Source of the DNA: Dreissena polymorpha
Taxonomy: Eukaryota > Mollusca > Bivalvia > Myida > Dreissenidae
NCBI RefSeq assembly: GCF_020536995.1
Contig: NC_068357.1
Location: forward strand, 123,535,704 to 123,599,703
Direction: 5' to 3'
Length of the DNA stretch: 64,000 bases
Part shown: positions 24,201 through 39,200 of the stretch, one piece after another
Layout of the letters: every line of letters begins with the position of its first letter
Numbering within the stretch: position 1 is the first letter of the stretch
Position numbers and translations under genes: made by a program
Notes under the pieces: model-generated
Seen by the model: only the letters and a program-made list of their open reading frames with translations
The model's database searches: none
What the model was told of the DNA's origin: nothing

Positions 24201-27200
24201 AGTTCCCATAATTCTCCAGTCTAAGGTCTTAGTTCCCATAATTCTCAAGTCTAAGGTCTTCGTTCCCATTAATTCTTAAGTCTGAGGTCTAGTTCCCTTA
24301 ATTCTCAAGACTAAGGTCTTGTTCCCATAATTCTCAAGTCTAAGGTCTAGTTCTCTTAATTCTCAAGTCTAAGGTCTTAGTTCCCATAATTATCAAGTCT
24401 AAGGTCTAGTTCTCTTAATTCTCAAGTCTAAGGTCTAAATCCCATAATTCTCAAATCTAAGATCTTAGTTCCCATAATTCTCAAATCTAAGTTCCCATAA
24501 TTCTCAAGTCTAAGGCCTTAGTTTTCATAATTCTCAAGTCTAAGGTCTTAGTTCCCATTTCTCAAGTCTAAGGTCTTAGTTCCGGTAATTCTCAAGTCTA
24601 AGGTCTTAGTTCACATAATTCTCAAGTCTAAGGTCTTAGTTCCCATAATTCTCAACTGTAAGGTTTAGTTCCCTTAATTTTCAAGTCGTAGGTCTAGCTC
24701 CCATAATTCACAAGTCTCAGTTTCTTAATTCTCAACACAAAGCATAGAGACTTACAGGTAGGATGTTGCCAAGGGTCCCATCCAGCCCTCGAGGGAAGGT
24801 TGCGCTGACCAGAACCACCTGGACCCCCTCATTGACCTGCACATCGTCTGTGGGGGCGCTGCCACCAACCTACAGCAGACACGGGGTGTGGTAGTTTGCA
24901 TTTGATCTTCAACAAATGATCACAGGCTAATCAGGGACAACACTTTCTGCATTTATTTTCTTTTCGTATCAAGCAAGACCTTTCTTGCAAAAAATCAAGC
25001 TACGGGAATCCACGGAGGAAAGATCTTTTGAGTTGGGTCATGAAAAATGGGTCTAACACCCTAAGCTGCCATTGTAGCTTCTTACCAGCCTGCACAATTG
25101 TACATGCTGGTTAAGATATACACTGTTCCCTATAAAGTCACTCATGATTTAGAAGCCTCATACGCAGACAGGGTAGCTCCTACAGTGCATCTACACAGGC
25201 TGGTCTGGAGCTACGCTGGCCGATATTGCATAAGACCAATTATCGCATGACATGTCTCATTAACTGTTTTGAGAACATTGATTTAATGCTGCCACAAAAT
25301 ACTCAGAACCACCCAATTGCAAGTCAGACACCAACATTTTACATTTACAGTTCAAACTACTTTTTGTTAACAATTTAAGAACAATAGATGTGTTTGTCAG
25401 AAACACAATGACCCTTTCTGGGCCGTTTTGAAATAAAATTTATATTTATCACTTGGCAGGTATAGAAATCATCTCCCTTTAACGCTTATTACTTCCCTTG
25501 GATTTTGTCCAATCCAACCTTGGGGGGGAGGGGGTCTGTAGACAGGCAAAAATGACCAAGTCAGACATCACTGACAACCAAGGCATGTGGTTTATCAAAG
25601 AGATCATAGCCAGAGTTCATCATGTATCTATGGACATAAGTCCACAGGTATGTAATGAACCCTACCATTTACAAATAAGTACAGGAAAGAAATGAAAATT
25701 ATATCATTAAAAAAAACTTTGACAAATCAATCATTTAAGTTATAAATAACCAAAATAAACAAGATATGTGGTTGTCAGAAACACAATGCCCCCTAATGCA
25801 CCGCTTTTTTTTTAGCTTTGACCTAGAAGGATGAACTTGACCTTTCACCACTCAAAATGTGCAGCTCCATGAGATACACATGCATGTCAAATATCAAGTT
25901 GCTATGTTCAATATTTCAAAAGTTATTGCAAAACTTTACTATATTAAAGGTTTAAATTGTCGACCTTTGACCTTGAAGGATGACCTTGACCTTGACCTTT
26001 CACCACTCAAAATGTGCAGCTCAATGAGATACACATGCATGCCAAATATCAAGTTGCTATGTTCAATATTTCAAAAGTTATTGCAAAACTTTAATATATT
26101 AAAGTTTTAAATTGTTTACCTTTGACCTTGAAGGATGACCTTGACCTTTCACAACTCAAAATGTGCAGCTCCATGAGATACATGTGCATGCCAAATATCA
26201 AGTTGCTATTTTCAATATTTCAAAAGTTATTGCAAAGCTTTTCTGTAACCTTAAAGTTTTGGGACAGAATGACAGACAGACATGCCAAAAACAATATACC
26301 CCGATCTATCTATCCGGGGACATAAAAATCTGTACAGTGACTGTGAAAAGAACTTAAATTCTTGGTAAGGAAATATATAATCTGAAATTTATAATTTTAT
26401 AAATTACTTCCCTTGAAAATAATTGTTTCTAACAAATCTCTATTTAAAGAAGCAAATAATTAAAAGCCACTACAGTGACTGGAGATTCAACACTCAAAAT
26501 GTGCAGGTCCATAAGATACACATGCATGCCAAATATCAAGTTGTTATATTCAATATTGAATAATTATCTCCCTTTGAAGCTAATTACTTCCCTTGGATTT
26601 GTATTTTTCACCTTAGACCTTGAAGGATGACCTTGACCTTTTACCACGATGTGTTTGTCGCCTACTGCACCGCTTTGATTTATTTATTAATGCCACCTAC
26701 TGCACCGCTTTGATTTATTTAACAACAATATAATTTGGCAGGTCAGATAATTATGTCCATTTAAAGCTCATTACTTCCCTTGGATTTGTTTTTTCGACCT
26801 TTTGACCTAGTTTTTGACCCGGCATGACCCATTTTCGAACCTGACCTAGATATTGTCTAGATACAACTTCTGACCAAGTTTCGTAAAGATCAAATGAAAA
26901 CTATTTGAATTAGAGAGCGAACACGAAAAGTGTGACAGACTGACAGACAGACGGACAGTGGGATACTTTATACCCCCTTTCAAAGAAAAGGGGGCATACA
27001 AATCAAGACAATTTGCTATGAATAAACCAAATTCAAGCGACTGATATGTAGTGACCATATGAAGAACAGAAGATTTGATCTTTCATACCTGCAGACTGCG
27101 TAGCACACTAAGGGTGTCGGCACTGAAGCTGTCGTCCATAAGAGTGTCTGCCTCATCTACCACCACTGATATCACACGGGACAAGTTTACTGCCTCTGTA

Positions 27201-30200
27201 GAGAAATATAATGACAGATATCACATGGGACAAGTCTACTGCCCCTGTAGAGAAATATCACAACTGATATCACACGGGACAAGTCTACTGCCTCTATAGA
27301 GAAATATCATGACCGATATCACATGGGACAAGTCTTCTGCCTCTGTAGAGAAATATCATGACTGATATCACATGGGACAAGTCTACTGCCCCTGTAGAGA
27401 AATATCATGACTGATATCACATGGGACAAGTCTACTGCCCCTGTAGAGAAATATCATGACAGATATCACATGGGACAAGTCTGCTGCCCCTGTAGAGAAA
27501 TATCACAACTGATATAACACGGGACAAGTCTACTACCTCTGTAGAGAAATATCATTACAGATATCACATGGGACAAGTACATTTCCCCTGTAGAGAAATA
27601 TGACTGATATCACACCAGACAAGTATACTGCCTCTGTAGAGAAATATCATTACAGATATCACATGGGACAAGTACATTTCCCCTGTAGAGAAATATGACT
27701 GATATCACACCAGACAAGTATACTGCCTCTGTAGAGAAATATAACATCTGATATCACACAGGACAAGTCTACTGCCCCCATAGAGAAATATAATGACTGA
27801 TTTCATATGGGACAAGTCTACTGCCTCTGTATAGAAATATCATGACTGATATCACAAGGGACAAGTCTACTGCCTCTGTAGAGAAATATCATGACTGATA
27901 TCACAAGGGACAAGTCTACTGCCTCTGTAGGGAAATATCATGACTGATATCACATGGGACAAGTCTACTGCCTCTGTAGAGTTATATCATGACTGATATC
28001 ACACGGGACAAGTCAAGTGCCTCTGTAGAGAAATATCATGACTGATATCACATGAGACAAGTTTACTGCCACTGTAGAGAACTATCATGACTGATATCAC
28101 ATGGGACAAGTCTACTGCCTCTGTACAGAAATATCATGACTGATATCATATAGGACAAGTCTACTGCCTTTGTAGAGAAATATCATGACTGATATTACAT
28201 GGGACAAGTCTACTGCCTCTGTAGAGAAATATCATGACTGATATCACAAGGGACAATTCTACTACCTCTGTAGAGAAATATCATGACTGATATCAAACTG
28301 AAGAAGTCTACTGCCACTGTAGAGAAATATCACCACTGATATCACACAGGACAAGTCTACTGCCTCTGTAGAGAAATATCATGACTGATATCACATGGGA
28401 CAAGTCTACTGCCTCTGTAGAGAAATATCATGACAGATATCACATGGGACAAGTCTGCTGCCCCTGTAGAGAAATATCACAACTGATATAACACGGGACA
28501 AGTCTACTACCTCTGTAGAGAAATATCATTACAGATATCACATGGGACAAGTACATTTCCCCTGTAGAGAAATATGACTGATATCACACCAGACAAGTAT
28601 ACTGCCTCTGTAGAGAAATATAACATCTGATATCACACAGGACAAGTCTACTGCCCCCATAGAGAAATATAATGACTGATTTCATATGGGACAAGTCTAC
28701 TGCCTCTGTATAGAAATATCATGACTGATATCACAAGGGACAAGTCTACTGCCTCTGTAGAGAAATATCATGACTGATATCACAAGGGACAAGTCTACTG
28801 CCTCTGTAGGGAAATATCATGACTGATATCACATGGGACAAGTCTTCTGCCTCTGTAGAGTAATATCATGACTGATATCACACGGGACAAGTCTACTGCC
28901 TCTGTAGAGAAATATCATGACTGATATCACATGAGACAAGTTTACTGCCACTGTAGAGAACTATCATGACTGATATCACATGGGACAAGTCTACTGCCTC
29001 TGTACAGAAATATCATGACTGATATCATATGGGAAAGGTCTACTGCCTCTGTAGAGAAATATCATGACCTATATTACATGGGACAAGTCTACTGCCTCTG
29101 TAGAGAAATATCATGACTGATATCACAAGGGACAATTCTACTGCCTCTGTAGAGAAATATCATGACTGATATCAAACTGAAGAAGTCTACTGCCACTGTA
29201 GAGAAATATCACCACTGATATCACACAGGACAAGTCTACTGCCTCTGTAGAGAAATATCATGACTGATATCACATGGGACAAGTCTACTGCCTCTGTAGA
29301 GAAATATCATGACAGATATCACATGGGACAAGTCTGCTGCCCCTGTAGAGAAATATCACAACTGATATAACACGGGAGAAGTCTACTACCTCTGTAGAGA
29401 AATATCATTACAGATAACCCATGGGACAAGTACATTGCCCCTGTAGAGAAATATGACTGATATCACACCAGACAAGTCTACTGCCTCTGTAGAGAAATAT
29501 CACATCTGATATCACACAGGATAAGTCTACTGACTCTGTAGAGAAATATCATGACTGATAACACACTGAACAAGTCTACTGCCTCTGTAGAGAAATATCA
29601 TTACTGATATCACATGGGACAAGTCTACTGCCTCTGTAGAGAAATATCACTACTGATATCACATGGGACAAGTCTACGGCCTCTGTAGAGAAATATCATG
29701 ACTGATATCAATTGGGACAAGTCTACTGCCTCTGTAAAGAAATATCATGACTGATATCACATGGGTCAAGTCTACTGCCTCTGTAGAGTAATATCATGAC
29801 TGATATCACACAGGACAAGCCTACTGCCCCTGTAGAGAAATATCATGATTGATATCAAATGGGACATGTCTACTGCCCCTGTAGAGAAATATCACAACTG
29901 ATATCAAATGGGGCAAGTCTACTGCATCACTAGAGAAATATCATGACTGATATCACGCAATACAAGTCTACTGCCCCTGTAGAGAAATATCATGAGTGAT
30001 ATCAAATAGGACAAGTCTACTGCGCCTATAGAGAAATATCCTGACTGATATCACACAGGACAAGTATACTGCCCCCTGTAGAGAAATATCATAACTGATA
30101 TCACACAGGACAAGTCTACTGCCCCCTGTAGAGAAATATAATGACTGATTTCATATGGGACAAGTCTACTGCCCCTGTAGAGAAATATCCTGACTGATAT

Positions 30201-33200
30201 CACATGGGACAAGTCTACTGCCCCTGTAGAGAAATAAAATGACTGATATCACACTGGACAAGTCTACTGCCTCGGTAGAGAAATATTATGACTGATAACA
30301 ATTAGCGCTAATCATTACTATTCTACCAAAACAAAATCCATGCAGTAAATACAGCTGTACTGCAATCGTGTTTTAGAGCAATGTCACATGTCCGTTAAGT
30401 ACACTGTGTAATCTACACCCCTTTGTGTCAAAACTGGATTATCTTGATTACGAAACAGTCGGAGTATGTATGAGTGGATTACGTTGGATTTTAATGCCTC
30501 ATGTCTTTGGTTAATTAGTCTTAATTTTGTTCAAATATGGGACATGATTGTTTGTTAGGATCTTGAATTTGTCAATCGGTCGACTGATGTAATACACGAA
30601 AGTTAATGCCTGACAATTTAATAATGGTTTAACAGTAGATGGAAAGTTTTGTTTCTAAATAAGCCAGTATGGACTTCACATGCTAATTCTGAACTAAACT
30701 TCTGAAAAGGGAATTAAGCCCAGTTTTCCTAGAAAGAGGCTTTTTTGAAGCTAACAGGAACACCTACTGTGTTTGATAAATCTCTTCACAAGTGCCGGAG
30801 TGGAAATCAAGATGTCGTGTCCAGTGTCCTGAAAAAGAAGACACTGAGGATCCAAACTTGATATCACAGACTCATTTCAACAAGCTTTCATTTAAGTACA
30901 TGAGAAATGAGTTTAAATCTAAATTTAAACAAGATATGTTAGTGAAACACTTTGCCCCCCCCCCTATATTTGACCTTTGACCTTGACCTTTCACCACTCA
31001 AAATTTGAAGCTCCATGAGATACGCATTCATGCCAAATATCAAGTTGCTATCTTCAATATTGTAAAAGTTATGGCCAATGTTAAAGTTTGACGCAAACAA
31101 ATCAACGAACAGACAGGGAAAAAACAATATGTCCCCCAGTATAGACTGGGGCACATAAAAAGGAATAACATGCAAAGATAAATATTTAAGGAAAATAAAA
31201 AACACAAAAGACACGGCTTGCAGAGAAATACACAACAGTCTATTTACTGACTGACACATCAATATCATGGGGTAGCTTAAATGAGTGATAAAATTAAAAA
31301 AATAACTCACTTTAAGATATATCATTTTCCGGACATCCGTGCATATAAATGGTTTCAACTCAGTAAAGTCTGCCATCTTTACACAAACATCCTGAAAAAT
31401 GAATGGTTCTTAACATTATAAATGATTTCTCCAGGGCTCTTGTGTGATTTAAGTAACTAAGAAACAACATACTAGTTTTTCATATGAAAGTGACTCGAGC
31501 ATGGCTCAATGAGTAATATGCTTATTTTACCGCAGGATTTAGTATGAAAGAAACTTATTTCCAATGTTGGCTTTTTTCAGCAAGATTTTCTTTACAAATT
31601 TATTTTATTGTAATTATACATTCTTAGACAAGGGACAAAATTGTCACAAAACCAGGTTTTCATTGTTAAAAAAAATCTGATTAAAGGAGACAACTCAAAC
31701 TGAACTTTTGAAATGAACAAACAAAATTAACCCCCTTTGTAAGTTTGTTTCAAAATAAATCTATTTAAAGTTGTGGTGACCTTGACATTGGAGATATTCA
31801 CGTGATTCTTTCGTGCGACACACTGTCCCATGATGGTGAACAAATGTGCCAAATAATAGTAAAATCTCACAATGAATGACATAGTTATGGCCCAGACAAG
31901 CTCATTTATTGCCAATTTTGACCTTTGAACTCAAAGTGTGACCTTGACCTTGGAGATATCGACGTAATTATTTCGTGCGACACACCGTCCAATGATGGTG
32001 AACAAATGTGCCAAATGATTTTAAAATATGACAATGAACTACATTGTTATGGCCCGGAAGAGCTTGTTCCGCCCGCCTGCCAGCCAGCCAGCCCGCCCGC
32101 ATTCGCCAATCATATAACCAGTTTTTTCCTTCGGAAAACCTGGTTAAAAACCTGGTTAACAAAATGACAACATTCAACATTGCCACATAATTTGTAATTA
32201 ACATTCACTTGACAATGGTGATTTATTTTTTATTTTCCAACAAAAATAAACCAAGCACAGCTTCTAGAAGCCAAAGGCTTGTGGACTCCTGCTAATTTGT
32301 ATCACAGCTACACATATGAGATCAAGGATATGTGATTACCCGGAGTTGACTAGCCAGATCATGTGTTGGGACCAGCACAATGCAGGCAGGGGAGCCGGTG
32401 ATGTCACGCTGGTATATCCCAGAGTCTCGCTGCTGTAGAATGTTGTGAACCATTGGCAACATGTATGCAAATGTCTTGCCACTACCTGTGGTACAAAGGA
32501 ACATAAAAGTCATAAGAGATTGTAGAATTAGGTTAATTTAATTTAATTACTTTGGTAAAAAGAACTAGGTACATTCTAAATGGAAAGAAAAAAGATAATG
32601 TCCTGTATATTTTGAAGTTTTGAAGCACAATTTAGAGACATCATTAATAAAAAAAGATTGGAAAATCTTAATAAAAGCTGCGCCATGAGCGCATGATACG
32701 CCCGTCGTTCGCCAATGAAGTAGTAAGGTAATAAATAACCCTTTGAATCATTTTTTTACTTCAGTTTATTTGTATTTGAATACATGGTTTATTTTATAAG
32801 TACATGAGCATGGAAATCACGAAATTTTGACGAACAAAGTCCCATAACTCTGGAACGACAATTCAGAATTCCGTCAAAAACGAAAGGGGATCAGGGTTTA
32901 TCAATATTAAGATTGTGTTGAAATTTGAAAAAAATCCATCGAAGGATATTTGAGCTACAGTAGGACATTCAATGAAATCACGAAATTTTGACGAACAAAG
33001 TCCCATAACTCTGGAACGACAATTCAGAATTCCGTCAAAAACGAAAGGGGATCAGGGTTTATCAATATTAAGATTGTGTTAAAATTTGAAGAAAATCTGT
33101 CAAAGGATATTTGACGTAGCGTACGACATTAACAGACGGACGGACGGACGGACGGACGGACGGACAGACGGACGCGGGGTATACCATAATACGTCCCGTC

Positions 33201-36200
33201 ATAGACGGGCGTATAAAAAATCCATCGGGGGATATTTGAGCTACGGTAGGATACATGAACAACAATAACATTTAAGGTCACAGTGACCTTGACCTTAGAA
33301 TGAATGACCTTGAAATGACCAGTGGTCATCTAAGTGTGCTTGCAAACCTTCATGTCAAGTTTGAAGACTCTATGTCCAAGCATACCAAAGTTATAACAAT
33401 TTTAACATTTTAACATTTAAGGTCACAGTGACCTTGACCTTCAAATGAATGACATTGAAATGACCAGTGGTCATCTTCTAGTACTGGCCAATCTTTATTT
33501 CAAGTTTGAAGACTCTAGGTACAAGCATACCAAAGTTATAACATGAAATAAGAACTTTAACATTTTTACATTCAAGGTCACAGTGACCTTGACCTTCAAA
33601 TGAATGACCTTGAAATGTCCAGGGGTTACTTACTAGTTCTGGCCAACCTTCATGTCAAGTTTCAAGACTCTAGGTCCAAGCATACCAAAGTTATAACAAC
33701 TTTAACATTTTTACATTCAAGGTCACAGTGACCTTGACCTTCAAATGAATGACCTTGAAATGTCCAGTGGTTACTTACTAGTTCTGGCCAACCTTCATGT
33801 CAAGTTTCAAGACTCTAGGTCCAAGCATACCAAAGTTATAACAACTTTAACATTTTTATATAGCTACAGTAGGACATTCAATGAAATCACGAAATTTTGA
33901 CGAACAAAGTCCCATAACTCTGGAACGACAATTCAGAATTCCGTCAAAAACGAAAGGGGATCAGGGTTTATCAATATTAAGATTGTGTTGAAATTTGAAA
34001 AAAATCCATCGAAGGATATTTGAGCTACAGTAGGACATTCAATGAAATCACGAAATTTTGACGAACAAAGTCCCATAACTCTGGAACGACAATTCAGAAT
34101 TCCGTCAAAAACGAAAGGGGATCAGGGTTTATCAATATTAAGATTGTGTTAAAATTTGAAGAAAATCTGTCAAAGGATATTTGACGTAGCGTACGACATT
34201 AACAGACGGACGGACGGACGGACGGACGGACGGACGGACGGACGGACAGACGGACGGACAGACGGACGGACAGACGGACGGACAGACGGACGCGGGGTAT
34301 ACCATAATACGTCCCGTCATAGACGGGCGTATAATCACACAAAAATGATTGTTATTGTTAGCATTCTTATAAACTATTAAACGTTTTTGAGTTTACAATA
34401 CATTATTGCTAGCTTATCTGTAGGCATCAATAAATACCTGGAGTGTCAAAATGAAGTCCTTGATATTTAAAAGAAATATTTTTTTATTTGTATTCATTTT
34501 GTTACAAAGCCCCAGACAGCACACTCAAGATCGCTTGTGTGTCATCAGCAGAAACATGATTGCTTGTGTGTCATCAGCAGAAACATGAATATATTTTTTG
34601 CTTGTGTGTCATCAGCATACTCAAGATTGCTTGTGTGTAATCAGCATACTCGAGATTGCTCGTGTCATCAGCAGAAACATGACTGCTTTTGTGCCATCAG
34701 CATAAACAAGATGGCTTATGTGTCATCAGCAGAAACATGATTGCTTGTGTGTCATCAGCAGAAACAGGATTTTTTTGCTTGTGTGTCATCAGCATACTCA
34801 AGATTGCTTGTGTGTCATCAGCATACTTAAGATAGCTAGTGTCATCAGCATACTCAAGTTTGTTTGTGTGTCATCAGCATACTCAAGATTGCTTGTGTGT
34901 CATCAGCAGAAACAGGATTTCTTTTGCTTGTGTGTCATCAGCAGATCCAAGATCGCTTGTGTGTCATCAGCAGATCCAAGATGGCTTGTGTGTCATCAGC
35001 AGAAACATGATCGCTTGTGTGTCATTAGCAGAAACATGATTACTTATGTGTCATCAGCAGAAACAAGATTGCTCGTGTGTCATCAGCAGAAACAAGATTG
35101 CTCGCGTGTGTCATCAGCAGAAACAAGATTGCTCGTGTGTGTCATCAGCAGAAACAAGATTGCTCGTGTGTGTCATCAGTAGAAACAAGATTGCTCGTGT
35201 GTGTCATCAGCAGAAACAAGATTGCTCGTGTGTGTCATCAGCAGAAACAAGATTGCTCGTGTGTGTCATCAGCAGAAACAAGATTGCTAGTGTGTGTCAT
35301 CAGCAGAAACAAGATTGCTCGTGTGTGTCATCAGCAGAAACAAGATTGCGTGTGTATCATCAGAAGAAACAGGATTGATTGTGCGACATAAGCCTAATCA
35401 ATATTACTCATTTGTTACAAGCACACTCGAGATTCTCACCTGTCTCTGCTGCACAGATCACATGTTGTCCACCCCTCAACACAGGAATCACCAACTTCTA
35501 CAAGACAAAAAAACATTGGCAATATTGCCATACCTATGTGTATTTTGGTCAAACTGACCACCTGTATTCTAGCCACCATAAAATTAGCCATCCCATAAAT
35601 GTTAATAGTGAATGGAACATTACTAAACACATACATATTTTGATTTCACAATTTTTAGGTGAGGCAAATCCAACGAATATATCACTGATTTGTTGTGTCA
35701 TAAACAGTAACAAGGGACAAAATTGTCACAAAACCAGGTTTTCATTGTGAAAAAAAATCTGATAAAGGGAGGCAACTCAAACTGAACTTTTGAAATGAAC
35801 AAACAAAATTAACCCCCTTTGTAAGTTTGTTTTAAAATTAATCTATTTTTAGCCGTGGCAACCTTGACATTGGAGATATTGACGTGATTCTTTCGTGCGA
35901 CACACCGTCCCATGATGGTGAACAAATGTGCCAAATGATTTTAAAATCTCATAATGAATGACATAGTTATAGCCCAGACAAGCTCATTGATGGCTATTTT
36001 TTACCTTTGAACTCAAAGTGTGACCTTGACCTTGGAGATATTGACGTAATTTTTTCGCGCGACACACCGTCTAATGATGGTTAACAAATGTGCCAAATGA
36101 TTATAAAATCTCACGATGAACGACAAAGTTATGGCTTGGACAAGCTTGTTCCGCCCACCCGCCAGCCAGCCAGCCCGCCTGCATTCGCCAATCTAATAAC

Positions 36201-39200
36201 CAGTTTTTTCCTTCGAAAACCTGGTTAAAAACTTTTATTTGTTGTCATACTTAAAAAAACACAACGTACTTTTGACCCAAGATCTGTCCCAGTATTACCA
36301 AGCAATACTCAGACATACAAATAAAGAATATTTGAACAAGAGATGTGTTTGTCAGAAACACAATGCCCCCTACTGCGCCGCTTTGATACATGTTTTTTTT
36401 ACATTTGACCTTGAAGGATGACCTTCACCTTTCACCACTCAAAATGTGCAGCTCCATGAGATACACATGCATGCCAAATATTAAGTTGCTATGTGAAGGG
36501 ACATAGAAGTTATGAGCATTTTTCTAAATCTAAACGCAAAGTGTGACGGAAGGACAGACGGAAAGTGTGACGGAAGGACAGACGGATGGACGGACTGACG
36601 GACGGACGATGCGATCATTATGTGCAAGATCGGAAAATAAATGTGGCCTCTAGAGTGTTAAGAGGGTTTTACTATAGCCACATAAGGAAAAATGCCCCGC
36701 CCCCTGGCGGCCATGTTTTTTTTACCAACCGGCATCATTTTTTAACTATTCCAAGATATTATTGTGATGAATCTTCTGACCAAGTTTCATAAACATCGGA
36801 CAGTAAATGCGGCCTCTAGAGTGTTAACAAGGTATTACTATAGCCATTAAAGGAACAAGAGCTGTCAGAGGACAGCACACCTGACTATTCGAGGGCTTGA
36901 CAGTATAACGTAAGCCATCATGGAGAGGGAGGGGGGGGGGGGGGGTATAATGTGGAAGTGTGATCATTTAATAGATGATCTTTCAAAAATAAAAATAACT
37001 TTTGGTTTTTGGTTTTATGGGGGGGGGGGGGGGGGGGGGGATTGGGTGGTTGTGTGATCATTTAATAGATGAGCTTTCCAAGATAAGAATAAAAAACAAG
37101 AGCACCGCCTTGCGGGTGCAGACCGCTCATCTATTTTCTTTTTAAAGGTGAAGGGACTCTCATTTTCAATCACAAAGGAGGGAGGGGTGGAGTGAAGAGC
37201 AGTGCATTGTGTGGGGGTGTGGACATTTATTACATTTTCTTCCAAAAATGCGAAAAAAAGGAAAAAAAAAAATCGGGTGGGGGGTGGGGGGGTGGGGGGG
37301 GGATTCTCGGGTTCGATGGTTGGACGGTATTTCAAACATAAAATAATAAAAAATAAATATTAGTGTTTTTTAACCGTTTCATAAAAAAAAATTGGAGGGG
37401 GAGTGAGGTGGGGGGGTATAGTGTGAGGGTGTGGTGGTTATTTGTGAGATGATCTTAAAAAAAAAAAAAAATAATAATAAGGGGGGGGGGATTCGGGTGA
37501 GGGGAGGGGGGGGTGGGGGGGATTCTTGGGTGCGATGGTTGGACGGTATTTCAAACATAAAATAATCAAAATAAATAGTTTTGTTTTTAACCGTTTAAAA
37601 AAAAAATTGGGGAGGGGGTGGGGTGGGGGGGGGGTATAGTGTGAGGGTGTGGTGGTCATTTGTGAGATGATCTTATAAAAAAAAAAAAAAAAAAAAATTG
37701 TGGGAGGGGGGGGTTGGGGGGGGGGGGGGGCACGGGCGATGGTTTGGGTGGAGTCTATTGTGGTATGTCAGGTAAGAGTAGTTTTGTCAAAGTATCAATC
37801 AAATCTTATTTGAGAAATTGAGAAATCAAGTATCTAATTGAGAAATTTAATAATTTGACCTTGAGAGTCAAGGTCATTCAAATGTCAAGGTAAAATTCAA
37901 CTTGCCAGGTACAGTAACCTCATGATAGCATGAAAGTATTTGAAGTTTGAAAGCAATAGCCTTGATACTTAAGAAGTAAAGTGGATCGAAACACAAAATT
38001 TAACCATATATTCAAAGTTACTAAGTCAAAAAAGGGCCATAATTCCGTAAAAATGACATGCAGAGCTATGCAACTTGTCCTTTTACTGTACCCTTATGAT
38101 AGTTTGCGAGTGTTCCAAGTATGAAAGCAATATCTATGATACTTTAGGGGTTAAGTGGACCAAAACACAAAACTTAACCAAACTTTCAATTTTCTAAGTA
38201 TAAAGGGCTCATAATTCCGTCCAAATGCCAGTCAGAGTTACATAACTTTGCCTGCACAGTCCCCTTACGGTAGTTAGTAAGTGTTGCAAGTATGAAAGCA
38301 ATAGCTTTGATACTTAAGGAATAAAATGGACCTTAACACAAATCTTAACCAAAATTTTTCAATTTTCTAAGTATAAAAAGGGCACATAATTCTGTCAAAA
38401 TGCACGCCAGAGTTATCTAACTTTGCCTGCCCAGTCCCCTCATGATAGTAAGTAAGTGTACCAAGTTTGAATGCAATAGCATTGATACTTTCTGAGAAAA
38501 GTGGACCTAAACGCAAAACTTAACCAGACGCCGACGCCGACGCCAAGGTGATGACAATAGCTCATATTTTTTTTTCAAAAAATAGATGAGCTAAAAAGGG
38601 GGGGGGGGCGGCGTTGGGGATGGTTTGGGTGGAGTGCATTGTGGTATGTAAGGTACATGTAAGCATGTAAGTGTTGTTTTGTCAAACTTTAACATAGATT
38701 TATCAATAATATGCATATTCTAAGTATAAAAGGGGCCATAATTCTGTCAAAATGCTTGATACAGTTGTCTGCTCTTGTTTATAGGTTGGGGTCATGATGG
38801 TTAACAAGTATGCAAAATATGAAAGCAATATGTCAAAGGACATTGAAAATATTTGGGGTAGTACGCAAACTTTAACATTTGCATGCAAACGGACACGGAA
38901 ACGCCGACGCCGGGGTGAGAGGATAGCTCTACTATATATATTTCATATGTAATAGTCGAGCTAAAAATGCCCGCCCCTTGGCAGCCTTGTTTTTCAATGC
39001 AAACGTAACCATTTTTGTACTCATCCAAGATATCATTAAGACCAATCTTCTGACCAAATTTCATGAAGATTGGAAATACATGTGGCCTCTATGGAGTTAA
39101 CAAGGCAAATGTTGACGGCGCACGACAGACAAAAGATTATCACAAAAGCTCACCATGAGCACGTTGTGCTCAGGTGAGGTAAAAATAGAATGTGTTGGGC

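Noticed and set aside
33068-34338. (GGAC)n tracts giving RPSVRPSV-type peptides
   Set aside because: Simple-sequence ends of dispersed repeats, not coding.
34525-35378. Regular ~30-bp repeats resembling a CRISPR array
   Set aside because: The units are head-to-tail with no unique spacers, and lie in a eukaryotic intron without cas genes. It is a minisatellite.
34718-35391. Cys/Ser-rich repetitive open frames resembling a secreted repeat protein
   Set aside because: The frames are produced by the 28-31-bp array, change frame along it, and lie inside a helicase intron.
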